Source of the DNA: an uncultured Eubacteriales bacterium
Lineage (GTDB): Bacteria; Bacillota; Clostridia; Lachnospirales; Cellulosilyticaceae
NCBI GenBank assembly: GCA_900551325.1
Contig: URVM01000010.1
Span: 60,753-124,752 of the forward strand
Reading direction: 5' to 3'
Length of the DNA: 64,000 nucleotides
The first letter of the stretch is position 1. Each line of letters opens with the position of its first letter. The position numbers and the translations under genes were made by a program. The notes under the pieces were generated by a model. That model saw nothing but the letters and a program-made list of their open reading frames with translations, was not told the origin of the DNA and did not search any database. Positions 52,228 to 62,461 of this stretch are shown here, piece after piece.

Positions 52228-54333
52228 TTAAACTCTAAATAAAAGTTCACTATATGTTGGAATTGGCCAAATCTTTTCGTCTACCATTGTTTCAAGTGTG
52301 TCTGCCACTTCACGTAGGGCTTCCATCTTTGGAAGAACTATGTCGTGGAAGGCTTTTGCTTTTTCTAAGCAATCTTCTACTTTAATGGCTTCACTATGAG
52401 CTAATTCTAAAGCATCAATTGCTTTTTTAAGTTCATTGAAGAGACGGTTTAAATCCCCAAGTAAAGTTGTTTGAGCATCAATAGCAAATTGACCGAGACT
52501 TGTCATCATGCTTACATTTTGTGCGATTTGAGTCATATAAGTCATAACAGCTGGCATAATTTGTGTTTTTGCCATACTAAGCATAGTACGTGCTTCAATA
52601 TTTACTGTTTTATAGTACTCTTCTACCATAATCTCATAACGTGAGTGTAGTTCAACTTCAGTAAAGACTTTCATCTTACCAAAAAGTTCAACAGACTTAG
52701 GTGAAATAAGAGCTGGTAATGCATCTACTGTAGAATTGAAGCATGGTAAACCACGTCTAGCCGCTTCTTCTTGCCATTCTTTAGAATAGCCATTACCGTT
52801 AAATAAGATGCGTCCATGATTTTTAAGAGTATGGCGAACAATGCTTTTCACAGCTTTTTGAAGATCTTCACCTTTTTCAAGCTTATCTGCAAAGCCATTT
52901 AATGTATCTGCTACAATTGTATTCATAATAACGTTTGCTTCTGAAATACATCCTGAAGATGGGAACATTCTAAATTCAAACTTATTACCTGTAAAAGCAA
53001 AAGGTGATGTACGGTTACGGTCTGTTACTTCTTTTTTAAGCTTTGGAAGTGTAGCAACACCCATTTCCATAAATTCTTTTGTTAAATCGTCTGCATCTTC
53101 CCCACGTGCTACATGATAAAGCATTTCTGTAAGGCTTTCACCTAAGAAAATTGAAATAATAGCTGGTGGTGCTTCGTGTCCACCTAAACGGTGATCATTT
53201 CCTGCTGATGAAGCTGAAAGTCTTAAAAGGTCTGCATGTTTATCTACTGCTTCAATAATAGCAGATAAGAAAATAAGGAAAGTTAAGTTTTCTTTTGGAT
53301 GCTTACCTGGTGATAAAAGATTTTTGCCTGTATCTGTTACAAGTGACCAGTTATCATGTTTACCTGAACCATTTACCCCTTTAAAAGGTTTCTCATGAAG
53401 TAAACAAGCAAGCTCATGACGGTTAGCTACTTTTTGAAGTGTTTCCATAATAAGCTGATTTTGGTCAGATGCTACGTTTGCTGTTGCAAAAATAGGTGCA
53501 AGTTCATGTTGAGCTGGTGCTACTTCGTTATGTTTTGTCTTTGAAGGTACACCTAACTTCCAAAGTTCAATATCAATTTCACGCATAAACTTACCGATTT
53601 TTTCTTTAATACTTCCATAATAATGGTCTTCCATTTCTTGACCTTTTGGTGGCATTGCTCCAAAAAGTGTACGGCCTGTAAAAATTAAGTCTTTACGTTG
53701 TTGGTATTGACGCTTATCTACTAAGAAATATTCTTGTTCTGCACCAATAGTTGTAATAACTTTTTTACTCTCACTATCTCCTAAAGCACGAAGCACACGA
53801 AGTGCTGCTTGTTCAACAACTTCCATAGAGCGTAAGAGAGGTGCTTTTTTATCAAGTGCTTCACCTGTGTGAGAATAAAATACTGTTGGGATGCAAAGGG
53901 CTACCCCACTTATGTCTTCTTTTAAGAAAGCAGGTGAAGTACAGTCCCAAATTGTATAACCTCTTGCTTCAAAAGTTTGTCTGAGCCCACCTGATGGGAA
54001 AGAAGATCCATCTGCTTCGCCTTTAATAAGCTCTTTTCCTGAAAACTCCATGATTACACGACCATCTGTAGTTGGTGATAAGAAGGAATCATGCTTTTCA
54101 GCTGTACGCCCATTCATAGGTTGGAACCAATGAGTAAAGTGGGTAGCTCCATGTTCAATAGCCCAATCTTTCATAGCATTAGCTACTATATCTGCAACAC
54201 TTGGATCAAGTGCAAGGCCTTCATCAATTGTTTTATGTAACTGTTTATAAGTAGATTTTGGGAGGCGCTCGCGCATCACCTTGTCGTCAAATACGTTTTT
54301 ACCGAATAGCTCAGATAACTTAATGTTTTCCAT
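52228..54333 (-). CDS. glnN: Glutamine synthetase type III
   Basis: A 701-residue enzyme, typical of GSIII and much longer than type I. Features: THWFQPMNGRTAEKHDSFLS near residue 60, EFSGKELIKGEADGSSFPSG near 95, TIGAEQEYFLVDKRQYQQRK near 195, NEVAPAQHELAPIF near 268 and GSGKHDNWSLVTDTGKNLLS near 323. It makes glutamine from glutamate and ammonia with ATP. ATG with AAAGGGG; a matching promoter lies upstream. Monocistronic. Confidence 0.95.
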   Translation of the reverse strand: MENIKLSELFGKNVFDDKVMRERLPKSTYKQLHKTIDEGLALDPSVADIVANAMKDWAIEHGATHFTHWFQPMNGRTAEKHDSFLSPTTDGRVIMEFSGKELIKGEADGSSFPSGGLRQTFEARGYTIWDCTSPAFLKEDISGVALCIPTVFYSHTGEALDKKAPLLRSMEVVEQAALRVLRALGDSESKKVITTIGAEQEYFLVDKRQYQQRKDLIFTGRTLFGAMPPKGQEMEDHYYGSIKEKIGKFMREIDIELWKLGVPSKTKHNEVAPAQHELAPIFATANVASDQNQLIMETLQKVANRHELACLLHEKPFKGVNGSGKHDNWSLVTDTGKNLLSPGKHPKENLTFLIFLSAIIEAVDKHADLLRLSASSAGNDHRLGGHEAPPAIISIFLGESLTEMLYHVARGEDADDLTKEFMEMGVATLPKLKKEVTDRNRTSPFAFTGNKFEFRMFPSSGCISEANVIMNTIVADTLNGFADKLEKGEDLQKAVKSIVRHTLKNHGRILFNGNGYSKEWQEEAARRGLPCFNSTVDALPALISPKSVELFGKMKVFTEVELHSRYEIMVEEYYKTVNIEARTMLSMAKTQIMPAVMTYMTQIAQNVSMMTSLGQFAIDAQTTLLGDLNRLFNELKKAIDALELAHSEAIKVEDCLEKAKAFHDIVLPKMEALREVADTLETMVDEKIWPIPTYSELLFRV

Positions 54334-54369
54334 TTTTTTAGCCCCTTTGTTCTAGGATTAGTATAATTT

Positions 54370-54398
54370 AATATATCATTTTTGGTAAGTAATAACAA
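54370..54398 (-). promoter_or_regulatory. Promoter of glnN
   Basis: TTGTTA, 17 bases, TATATT on the minus strand; 37 bases before the start codon. Confidence 0.55.
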
Positions 54399-54453
54399 CA
54401 CTCGAAAATATAGAAAATTATATAAGGGTTAAAAAATGGCTTGTGCATTATGT

Positions 54454-55227
54454 CTAAGGTTCAGAGTAAACATCAAAAACCTCATTTACTTCACCAGGGG
54501 CTACATCCAGTACGTTTTGAGGTAGAACTTGAACGTAACTTGGTGGTACTTTGCCTGATACCATCTTATCAATAAGGACAATACGTCTTGTAATATGTAC
54601 TTGTTCAGCAAATAAAGGGACAACTACTTGAACGGTGGTATCAATGTCTAACCATACTGTATGATTCACTTGGTTAATCCCTGTTGAACGGATTTGATTA
54701 TCATAATCTACTTTTACTGTGCCTACAGGTAGAACTTGTATACTAATTTCTGGTCCTAAGTTGGCAAATATACGGCTGCCTGTCATATTTCCTAGAGGGA
54801 TTTTAAGTGCAAGAGACCCAATAGAGCCTAGCTTATCTGCTACCTTGTCTACTATATCTGCACACAAAGTATTGATTAAAATAGAGTTTACATTCCAAGA
54901 TACCAGTTCGCCTGCATCGTTATAATCATAGCTGATTAAATCTTCTTCTGTAATTTGAGAACTTGCTAGAGAAAGATTAACTGCTTCATTAATAGCCTTT
55001 GTTGAAATAGTTGTTGCTTCTGTCTCTGCCATAGCAATAACTGTAGGCATAACTTCTCTATCTAGTTGGATATAAATAAGTGTAAAAATGGCAATAATTA
55101 AAGCTAGTGCGAAAAGGCCTTGAATAGGATTAGTAGTTTGGTTTTTTCTATATGTACTTTTATAAGCATAAGCTTTGGGATTTGGCTTAGGCGTAGGTCT
55201 ATAGCGGTACTTATAACTTCTAAACAT
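54454..55227 (-). CDS. yunB: Sporulation protein YunB
   Basis: A 257-residue membrane-anchored protein. Basic Pro/Tyr-rich N-terminus, one membrane helix (IQGLFALALIIAIFTLIYIQ, about 35-54), then the YunB domain: TISTKAINEAVNLSLASSQI, IKIPLGNMTG-type segment as LKIPLGNMTGSRIFANLGPE, and QVVVPLFAEQVHITRRIVLI. YunB is needed for proper spore formation in Bacillus under SigE control. ATG with TTGGAGG. Divergent from the PBP gene. Confidence 0.88.
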   Translation of the reverse strand: MFRSYKYRYRPTPKPNPKAYAYKSTYRKNQTTNPIQGLFALALIIAIFTLIYIQLDREVMPTVIAMAETEATTISTKAINEAVNLSLASSQITEEDLISYDYNDAGELVSWNVNSILINTLCADIVDKVADKLGSIGSLALKIPLGNMTGSRIFANLGPEISIQVLPVGTVKVDYDNQIRSTGINQVNHTVWLDIDTTVQVVVPLFAEQVHITRRIVLIDKMVSGKVPPSYVQVLPQNVLDVAPGEVNEVFDVYSEP

Positions 55228-55389
55228 AGCTTGCCTCCAATAAATTCTTTCTTTATTAATATATTCAGGCTTATACTATTCCATTCCAGGCAAGTATATA
55301 TTAAAGTTTTATTACTATTTAAGTTTAGGACTTCCTTATATTTGAATTTAGTTTTATACTGTTTACTAAATGGAACTTGCCATTTTATT

Positions 55390-55418
55390 TTGCCCAAACC
55401 TAAGAGATTTGATATAAT
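55390..55418 (+). promoter_or_regulatory. Promoter of the class A PBP gene
   Basis: TTGCCC, 17 bases, TATAAT; 22 bases before the start codon. Confidence 0.55.
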
Positions 55419-55440
55419 ACCCTAGTGAGGAGGATGATAG

Positions 55441-58068
55441 ATGAATTATTCTAAAGATTCACGTTCAGAAAAAATGAAAGAGTCCACTAAAAATACAAAG
55501 AAGAAAAAGACTAAAAAGGCAAAGGTAACCACCTTTCGAGTGATTGTCATTGCCCTTGTTATTGGCTTATTTGCTGTATTTGGTGCAGGACTCGGTGTAT
55601 TTATTGGCATTATTAAAAGTGCACCTGATGTTTCAACTATTAACATTAAACCAACTACAGATTTTACTTCCTTTGTATACGATCAAAACGGCGTAGAAAT
55701 CGATACCCTTTCAAGTGGTGAAAATCGTATTTACGTTAATCTAGATCAAATTCCACAAAACCTTCAAGATGCTGTAGTAGCCATTGAAGATGCCCGCTTC
55801 TGGGAACATAACGGAATAGATATTAGAGGTATTTTCCGTGCTATTGTGACTAACTTAAAAGCAGGTAAGATTGTGGAAGGGGCAAGTACCATTACACAAC
55901 AAGTTATTAAAAATAATGCACTTACAAGTGATCAAACATTCGTACGTAAAATTCAAGAGCAATATTTAGCACTTCAAGTAGACAAGTTGTATGACAAAGA
56001 GCTTATTCTTGAATATTACTTAAATACAATGCCACTTGGACATGGTACAAATGGTGTTCAAGCAGCAGCTAGACGTTACTTTGCTAAAGATGTTTCAGAG
56101 CTTTCACTTGCAGAATGTGTTGTTCTTGCAGGGATTACCCAAGCACCTACTTACTATAGCCCAATTCGTAACCCAGAAAATAACTGGGATAAGGCAAAAC
56201 TTATCTTATCTTATATGGTAGAGCAAGGCTATATTACAGAGGCTGAACGTCAAGAAGCGCTTAAAGAAAATCCTTATAACAATATTCATGAAGTTAATAA
56301 GGAATACGATAAGGATTCAACCCATAGCTACTTTGTAGATGCTGTTATTGAACAAGTTATTAATGATTTTGTTGAGCAAGGTATGACACCTACTCAAGCT
56401 AACAACCTACTCTTTGGTGGTGGGGTTGAAATTTATACAACACTTGACCAAGATATGCAGCGCATTGTAGATGAGAAAATGGCTGATGATAGTCTCTTCC
56501 CTTCTTATGTAGAATATGCTATCAACTATGCTGCCACAATTGAAAAAGCTGATAAGACACAAGTAAATAAATGGGCTGAAGGTGTTATTAAATCTAAAGA
56601 TGATGAAGAAATGTTCAAAAAGGCTAAACAAGCCGAATGGGGATTAAGTGAATCAGATAAAATAATTGCTGAAAATGTTCAAATTATACCACAAGCTCAA
56701 GCAGCCTTTGTTATTTCTGATCCATACAATGGACATGTAAAAGCCCTTTCAGGTGGGCGTGGTAAAAAGTATGGTGACCGTACATTTAACCGTGCAACAC
56801 AAGCTAAACGTCAACCAGGATCTACTTTTAAGATTCTTGCATCTTATGCTCCAGCACTAGATACAGGCTTACTTTCTCCAGGTTCAATTATTGTAGATGA
56901 GCCTTATACAATTGGTAAGTATAGTCCAAAGAACTGGCGTAGCTACTTTAAAGGTCCTACTACAGTACGTGAAGGTATATGGGATTCTATGAATATTCTA
57001 GCCGTTAAAACTCTAGATATGGTTGGAATTGATACAGCCTTTAATTATTTAACAAACTTTGGTTTTACAACGCTTCTTGATTCTGACAGAGTATATTCCA
57101 CTGCACTGGGTGGTATAACTGAAGGTGTAACACCATTTGAACTCAATGCAGCTTATGCAGCTATCGCAAATCAAGGTACTTATACAAAACCTGTACTCTA
57201 TACACAAGTACTAAGTCGTGACAAAGAAGTACTTCTTGATAATACAACACCAGAAACACATGAGGTTATTAAACCTTCTACTGCTTCTATGTTAACAGAT
57301 ATGATGGAAGACGTTACAACCATTGGTACAGGTACAAAAGCAACTGCAGGCATGGGCGGTATGCCAGTTGCAGGTAAAACAGGTACAACATCTGATGATA
57401 AAGACTTTGTATTTGCAGGTTATACACCATACTACGCAGCTACTGTGTGGATGGGCTATGACTCACCACAGCCTTTTAAAGCAGGTGGTGCTCATCTTAA
57501 ACTATGGGCAAGTATTATGTCAGAAATTCATAAAGATTTACCAAACAAAGAATTTGAAAAAATTACAACAGGTTATACTAAAACTTCTATTTGTGCGGAC
57601 TCTGGCAAACTTCCAACAGAACTTTGTAAGCTTGCTGAAGGACATAAAATCGTTTCAGACTACTTCCAAAAAGGTCATGCACCTAGTGAATACTGTGATG
57701 TTCACGTAGAAGAAAAAGTATGTAGTGTTTCTGGTAAAATTGCTACAGAGTTCTGTCCAGAAGATACTGTAGTCACACGTGTTATTAAACGTACACCAGG
57801 TAGTGAGATTAAACCTGAGGATTTATGTGATGTGCATACACAAAACACAACAGTTGAAGATCCTGAAAATCCACAATTCCCTGGGTTCGGAGATTGGCCT
57901 TGGAATGGAAATGGAAACGACAATGGCAATGGTGATCAACCTTCAACACCACCAGATGATACCATTGTAGATCCTTCTACTCCACCTACAGACAATCCAA
58001 GCGTACCAGAAAAGCCAACAGAATCAAATCCAGATGATGAAAGTGGTTTCTTTGTACCACAAGGCTAA
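55441..58068 (+). CDS. Class A penicillin-binding protein (PBP1A family)
   Basis: An 875-residue bifunctional murein synthase. Basic N-terminus and one membrane helix (about 36-60), then the GT51 glycosyltransferase with VVAIEDARFWEHNGIDIRG and EGASTITQQVIKN, followed by the transpeptidase with S-x-x-K in KRQPGSTFKILAS (near residue 458), SMN in DSMNILAVKTL, and KTGTT. The C-terminus carries two Cys-rich repeats (CADSGKLPTELC; CSVSGKIATEFC) and an acidic, Pro/Asn/Gly-rich tail. ATG with GAGGAGG. Monocistronic. Confidence 0.93.
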   Translation: MNYSKDSRSEKMKESTKNTKKKKTKKAKVTTFRVIVIALVIGLFAVFGAGLGVFIGIIKSAPDVSTINIKPTTDFTSFVYDQNGVEIDTLSSGENRIYVNLDQIPQNLQDAVVAIEDARFWEHNGIDIRGIFRAIVTNLKAGKIVEGASTITQQVIKNNALTSDQTFVRKIQEQYLALQVDKLYDKELILEYYLNTMPLGHGTNGVQAAARRYFAKDVSELSLAECVVLAGITQAPTYYSPIRNPENNWDKAKLILSYMVEQGYITEAERQEALKENPYNNIHEVNKEYDKDSTHSYFVDAVIEQVINDFVEQGMTPTQANNLLFGGGVEIYTTLDQDMQRIVDEKMADDSLFPSYVEYAINYAATIEKADKTQVNKWAEGVIKSKDDEEMFKKAKQAEWGLSESDKIIAENVQIIPQAQAAFVISDPYNGHVKALSGGRGKKYGDRTFNRATQAKRQPGSTFKILASYAPALDTGLLSPGSIIVDEPYTIGKYSPKNWRSYFKGPTTVREGIWDSMNILAVKTLDMVGIDTAFNYLTNFGFTTLLDSDRVYSTALGGITEGVTPFELNAAYAAIANQGTYTKPVLYTQVLSRDKEVLLDNTTPETHEVIKPSTASMLTDMMEDVTTIGTGTKATAGMGGMPVAGKTGTTSDDKDFVFAGYTPYYAATVWMGYDSPQPFKAGGAHLKLWASIMSEIHKDLPNKEFEKITTGYTKTSICADSGKLPTELCKLAEGHKIVSDYFQKGHAPSEYCDVHVEEKVCSVSGKIATEFCPEDTVVTRVIKRTPGSEIKPEDLCDVHTQNTTVEDPENPQFPGFGDWPWNGNGNDNGNGDQPSTPPDDTIVDPSTPPTDNPSVPEKPTESNPDDESGFFVPQG

Positions 58069-58071
58069 AAT

Positions 58072-58112
58072 AAAAACCATGCATTCTAGAAATTCTAGAA
58101 TGCATGGTTTTT
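58072..58112. terminator. Bidirectional terminator
   Basis: AAAAACCATGCATTCTAGA pairs with TCTAGAATGCATGGTTTTT, between convergent PBP and VanW genes. Confidence 0.85.
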
Positions 58113-58117
58113 ATTGT

Positions 58118-59614
58118 TTATGGTGTATCTAAAGGTTCTGGATTATCTGAAGCTGTAGGCATAAGTGGTACTTCTTCATCCACTTTATGATCACTTGTTT
58201 GTGCATTTGTCTTAGGTGTTGTTGTAGGTTCTGCTCCATTTCGTGGTTTTGTACCTACACGTATGACTTCTGCCGTTGCTTTATAAGTACTTGTATTAAT
58301 AAGCTGCTTATCAACAAGTATACCATTCCTATAGAATAGACGATAGAGTTTAACTTTCTTTCCTTCTCTTGGTCTAGATTCTTGTATTTTTTGATCTACA
58401 TAAAGATTTGGATCTTCTATAATTTCTGGCTCTGGTGGCTGAATCGTTTCAATAAGCTCAGATGCAAATTTAATTTCATCATAATTTAGTTTAAGTCCTT
58501 TGTAACCAAATAAATTAACAATGACTTGATTATTAGCACAGTAAGCTTCTACAAAGAGAGGATACTCAGAATTATTTCTAAACTTAAAGTCAATAATATC
58601 TGATGCATAGGTAGCATCACGACCTAATGGTACATAAGCTACAGGTAAAGAGTGGTTTGCTCTTGAATAAATCTCTACATCACTAAGTAGTAGTGCATTA
58701 TAAAGTGTAGATGCAATCTGGCATACACCACCACCTATTCCTTCTTCTAGTTTACCATTTACTATAACTTTAGAAGCTTTATAGCCAGCTTCAGCTGTAA
58801 TAGGTTCAAGTTGCTCAGCTAGAGAGAAGATTTCTCCTGGTGCTAACTGCTTATTAATCTTCTGGGCTGCTAACTTAAGATTTAAGTTACGATCTAAGTC
58901 TGCATTATTATAAGAAGTTGAAAAACTTGCTAAAGGTGTTTGGGCAAGCTTTAATTGCTCCTGTGTCACTTTAGGTGCAACTTCATCCATAACCACTTGT
59001 AAAGGTGCTTCAATATCCCCTTCTTCTTTAAGGAGATTTTCAATTTTATTAGCTGTTTCAGATATATTTAAAGTATAACCTACTTTTTCAACTGTCATAG
59101 AAAATTTACCATCTTTTCGTGTGAGTGTAGCATCTACAGGTTCAACCTTAAAAGTATCTTCTACTTCTTTTAAGGCTGTTTCAATGGCTGTTAAATCATA
59201 TACTGTACTTGTCTTAAAATACTTGGCCTCTCTTTGAGTATTACGTGCTTCTTTAAAGCGATCAAAGTAGTTTCCAGTATGACCTACTAAATAAGCTTCT
59301 TCTAAGCACTCCTCTAAGTTAGTTGTTGGTGAAAACTTACCAAGTGAAAGGGTTGTTTCTTTTTCTTCATTCATTAAAGTAATAAACTGGTTCTCATGGT
59401 AGGTGTCTAGTTCCCTACTGATTTTGGCTAATGCCTCTTCTTGTGTAAGGCCCCCAATAGGTATGTCATTTACATATACTTGTTGCGCAAAAACTAAATC
59501 ATATGCTGATACAACTCGGTAAACGTAAGCGAGTCCACTAAAAATAACGCCTAATATGAGTACGAGCCCAATGATTACACTAACGATTACTATTTTCTTT
59601 TTGTTAGTTGCCAT
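58118..59614 (-). CDS. VanW family protein (YoaR-like)
   Basis: A 498-residue membrane-anchored protein: N-terminal helix (IVIVSVIIGLVLILGVIFSG, about 7-26), two putative peptidoglycan-binding regions (PGBD_4-like, about 45-225), then the VanW domain: FSTSYNNADLDRNLNLKLAA, PGEIFSLAEQLEPITAEAGY, GIGGGVCQIASTLYNALLLS and a C-terminal G5-like segment. The exact role in the cell wall is unknown. ATG with GGAGGCGG. It follows the small 59649 gene. Confidence 0.85.
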   Translation of the reverse strand: MATNKKKIVIVSVIIGLVLILGVIFSGLAYVYRVVSAYDLVFAQQVYVNDIPIGGLTQEEALAKISRELDTYHENQFITLMNEEKETTLSLGKFSPTTNLEECLEEAYLVGHTGNYFDRFKEARNTQREAKYFKTSTVYDLTAIETALKEVEDTFKVEPVDATLTRKDGKFSMTVEKVGYTLNISETANKIENLLKEEGDIEAPLQVVMDEVAPKVTQEQLKLAQTPLASFSTSYNNADLDRNLNLKLAAQKINKQLAPGEIFSLAEQLEPITAEAGYKASKVIVNGKLEEGIGGGVCQIASTLYNALLLSDVEIYSRANHSLPVAYVPLGRDATYASDIIDFKFRNNSEYPLFVEAYCANNQVIVNLFGYKGLKLNYDEIKFASELIETIQPPEPEIIEDPNLYVDQKIQESRPREGKKVKLYRLFYRNGILVDKQLINTSTYKATAEVIRVGTKPRNGAEPTTTPKTNAQTSDHKVDEEVPLMPTASDNPEPLDTP

Positions 59615-59648
59615 AGCCGCCTCCTATTATTTAAATCAATCACTAAAT

Positions 59649-59807
59649 TTATCCCCACATAGCCAATTGGCCAAATACGCCTAAAATCATGGATGCTACT
59701 AAGAGTAAACTAATAACCATGACTACTCGCTTTTTATGTTTATGCATAAAGCTAAATAGATTATGATTGCTTTTTCTTTTTTTAGAATTGTTTTTATTGT
59801 TTCCCAT
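59649..59807 (-). CDS. Small membrane protein, 52 residues
   Basis: A 52-residue protein, MGNNKNNSKKRKSNHNLFSF and then a basic linker and one membrane helix (VVMVISLLLVASMILGVFGQ), ending LAMWG. The SD GGAGGAAG is eight bases before ATG. The start overlaps the end of the helicase gene by 14 bases, so translation is probably coupled; VanW follows 35 bases later. Type II single-pass topology expected. Not recognised by family. Confidence 0.7.
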   Translation of the reverse strand: MGNNKNNSKKRKSNHNLFSFMHKHKKRVVMVISLLLVASMILGVFGQLAMWG

Positions 59808-61842
59808 TTTCTTCCTCCGTAAATAATAAATGATGTTTCATACAATATAAATAGTCTATCACTTTTTGCTCATTTTTGAAACGGATAAACGCTTTAGAAC
59901 CTTGAATTTTTTCTATAGTACCCGAGCCATATACTTTATGTCTTACTTTCTCACCTACTTTAAGTTCTACTTTAGGACTGAGCATTTCTAGTACAAAAGG
60001 TGAAGTTTCAGTTTTCTTTTCGTAACGATTTTTAGGAATCATTAAATAAAGATGGGTCTTAGCACGTGTAAGGGCTACATAGAATAAACGTCTTTCTTCT
60101 TCTAATTGAAGCTCTCCAAGACTTTTTGTATGTGGCACTACACCATCGACTATATCAATGATAAAAACTGCTTTAAACTCTAGTCCCTTTGCGCTATGCA
60201 TAGTCGTTAAGGTGATACCTTGATGATGTTTGTTTTTCATGCTTTCTTTTGTGCTTTGTGAAGCAGCAATAAGTGCTTCTTCCCAATCATTTGCTGTTTC
60301 ATACCCTTTAGCAGATTCTTCAAGTTCTAGCCATAAATTAATTAAACCTTCAGCAGGAATCTTTCTAAACTTAGCATAGTCAAGCATATAGTGCTCATAC
60401 CCTATTATGCTACGTATGTAAGTAAGGGCTTTTGGTAAAGGAAGGGTAGCTAGACGTTGAAGATGGAAAATCAATTCTTCTATACGGTCTTTTTGACTGG
60501 CATTTAAACTATCTAGACTACATAAGGTGTTTAAAAAGTCCCCGCCTTTTGAGGAGGTTATTTGTATGGTTTCTTGAATAGCTACTTTACTAATATAACG
60601 GCTGGGCCTATTAATAATTTGCAAAATACTTTCTATGTGGTTACGCTCTCTAGCTAAATGCAAATAGGCAAGAACATCTTTTGTCATCCACTGATCGTAT
60701 AGTGTTACCATTGCATCTTTTATAATAAAAGGCATTTGCGCTTTTCTAAGTGCTTCAATGATTGGTCTTGCTTGTATATTGGTACGATAAATAACAGCAC
60801 ATTCATTAAGTGGTATCTGTTGTTTTGTAAGAGCAGAAATTTCATGAATCAGACGCATCCCTTGGTCTGTACTATCTTCACAGTAAATAAAAGTTGGATT
60901 AGGTCCATCCGTTTGCTGAGTTAACATACGTTTTTCGTACCTAAGTGTATTATAACCTATTAAATTGTTGCTGTAACGTAAAATCTGATCTGTAGACCTA
61001 TAGTTTACATCCAGTATAACTTTCTTTACAGGTTTAAAATAATCTTGAAAAGAAAGTAAAAATTCTGGCTTAGCACCTCTAAATTGATAAATACTCTGAT
61101 CATCGTCTCCTACTACAAATAAATCAGGTTTATCTCCTGCAAGGAGTTTTATAATTTCAAACTGAACACAGTTGATATCTTGAAACTCATCAATAAGTAT
61201 ATGCTTATATTTGTTCTGGTAAAACTTAAGTACATGTTTATCATTAGATAACAAATAATAAGTGTGAGTAAGCATATCGTCAAAGTCAAAAAGACCATGT
61301 CGTTCTTTATATTGTTCATAAGCTTTATAAACCTTAAGAAAAAGTTCTTTAGACAGTCCATCTGGATTATAGAACTTAGGTTGGATTAATTGATTTTGCA
61401 TTAGGGTTAAATGACTTAAAAATACATCTACAAAGTCTTCATAGTCATCATCTGCTTCCATATTGGCATAGATTTTTTCAATTAATTGTTTCTTCTTATC
61501 TTCTTGAATGAGACGTTCTAAACCATAACGATCAGGATTACTACTACGTAAAATACGATAAAAAATGGAATGAAATGTTCCAAAAGTAACCCCGTGATAA
61601 GGATCTTTTTCATAGTAGCGCCCCTTCATCTCTTCGGCAGCTGCTTTAGTAAAAGTAATAACAAGTAAATTTCTTGGATCACACCCTAAATGATGAATCA
61701 TATAGTAGACCCGTTCTGTAATAACAAAGGTTTTTCCTGAACCTGGTCCTGCAATAACCATTACAGGCCCTAAAGGTAGGTGTACCGCAATCGATTGGTT
61801 CTCATTTAACATTTTATTTTTCATCTGTTTTACATCTTTCAT
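59794..61842 (-). CDS. UvrD/PcrA-type ATP-dependent DNA helicase
   Basis: A 682-residue superfamily 1A helicase. Motif I VMVIAGPGSGKTFVITERV near residue 28, motif Ia LLVITFTKAAAEEMKGRYYE, motif II ILIDEFQDINCVQFEIIKLL, motif III VVGDDDQSIYQFRGAKPEFL, motif V TLTTMHSAKGLEFKAVFIID and motif VI RRLFYVALTRAKTHLYLMIP. Slightly shorter than PcrA (about 720-740). Likely in DNA repair. Start ATG 61842 without strong SD; another ATG 18 bases inside is possible. Confidence 0.9.
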   Translation of the reverse strand: MKDVKQMKNKMLNENQSIAVHLPLGPVMVIAGPGSGKTFVITERVYYMIHHLGCDPRNLLVITFTKAAAEEMKGRYYEKDPYHGVTFGTFHSIFYRILRSSNPDRYGLERLIQEDKKKQLIEKIYANMEADDDYEDFVDVFLSHLTLMQNQLIQPKFYNPDGLSKELFLKVYKAYEQYKERHGLFDFDDMLTHTYYLLSNDKHVLKFYQNKYKHILIDEFQDINCVQFEIIKLLAGDKPDLFVVGDDDQSIYQFRGAKPEFLLSFQDYFKPVKKVILDVNYRSTDQILRYSNNLIGYNTLRYEKRMLTQQTDGPNPTFIYCEDSTDQGMRLIHEISALTKQQIPLNECAVIYRTNIQARPIIEALRKAQMPFIIKDAMVTLYDQWMTKDVLAYLHLARERNHIESILQIINRPSRYISKVAIQETIQITSSKGGDFLNTLCSLDSLNASQKDRIEELIFHLQRLATLPLPKALTYIRSIIGYEHYMLDYAKFRKIPAEGLINLWLELEESAKGYETANDWEEALIAASQSTKESMKNKHHQGITLTTMHSAKGLEFKAVFIIDIVDGVVPHTKSLGELQLEEERRLFYVALTRAKTHLYLMIPKNRYEKKTETSPFVLEMLSPKVELKVGEKVRHKVYGSGTIEKIQGSKAFIRFKNEQKVIDYLYCMKHHLLFTEEENGKQ

Positions 61843-61950
61843 TTATAAGTTTTTCTCTTTTCATTATCTCTTATCTTTTATTTAAAAGCAAATTGTATTA
61901 TAATAAATGTAAGTTTTTATACACTAGTTAAGAAAGAAAGGACTGGTTCG

Positions 61951-62430
61951 TTGAATAATGTTTTTAACATCATACTGAGCTTAAGTGGTGTCATCGGTGT
62001 AGTAGTCCTCTTTCTTGTATGCACAGGCCGTATACGAAAAGTTACTAGAAATCGAAATGATAGCTGGGATAAATATTGGAATGAAGAACGTGAAGCCAAC
62101 ATGAGTAGACAAGCTTTCTTTCCCTCAGACTTATTATTAATAGTTGATTGGGATAAAATACCTCATGTAGAAAATAAAAAATGCGAAATGGCTTTAGGGG
62201 AGCTTTTTCGCTTTAAAGACTCTAAAATGGTCTATTTAAAAGGCCTTTCAAATACAGAGGTAAAGAAACAGTATGGCATCAATTATTTTAGTCAACTTCT
62301 CCAATATGAAGAAACTTTTTATCAATTTATGAAAAGCTTAAAAGCTTACTATGTGTTATTAGAAGAGGAAGGCTTTCCTTTAGAAAGTCGTGAACTAAAA
62401 AATTATTGCAACAGCTTTGGCTACTACTAA
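61951..62430 (+). CDS. Hypothetical membrane-anchored protein
   Basis: A 159-residue protein with one N-terminal helix (NIILSLSGVIGVVVLFLVCT, about 6-25) and a cytoplasmic or outer soluble domain (EREANMSRQAFFPSDLLLIV; ALGELFRFKDSKMVYLKGLS). No family recognised. The start is TTG 61951, eight bases after AAGGA. Divergent from the helicase and followed 31 bases later by the glycosyltransferase, so it may act with it. Confidence 0.55.
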   Translation: MNNVFNIILSLSGVIGVVVLFLVCTGRIRKVTRNRNDSWDKYWNEEREANMSRQAFFPSDLLLIVDWDKIPHVENKKCEMALGELFRFKDSKMVYLKGLSNTEVKKQYGINYFSQLLQYEETFYQFMKSLKAYYVLLEEEGFPLESRELKNYCNSFGYY

Positions 62431-62461
62431 CACAACAAAAAAGAATTAAGAGGGTGTTATA

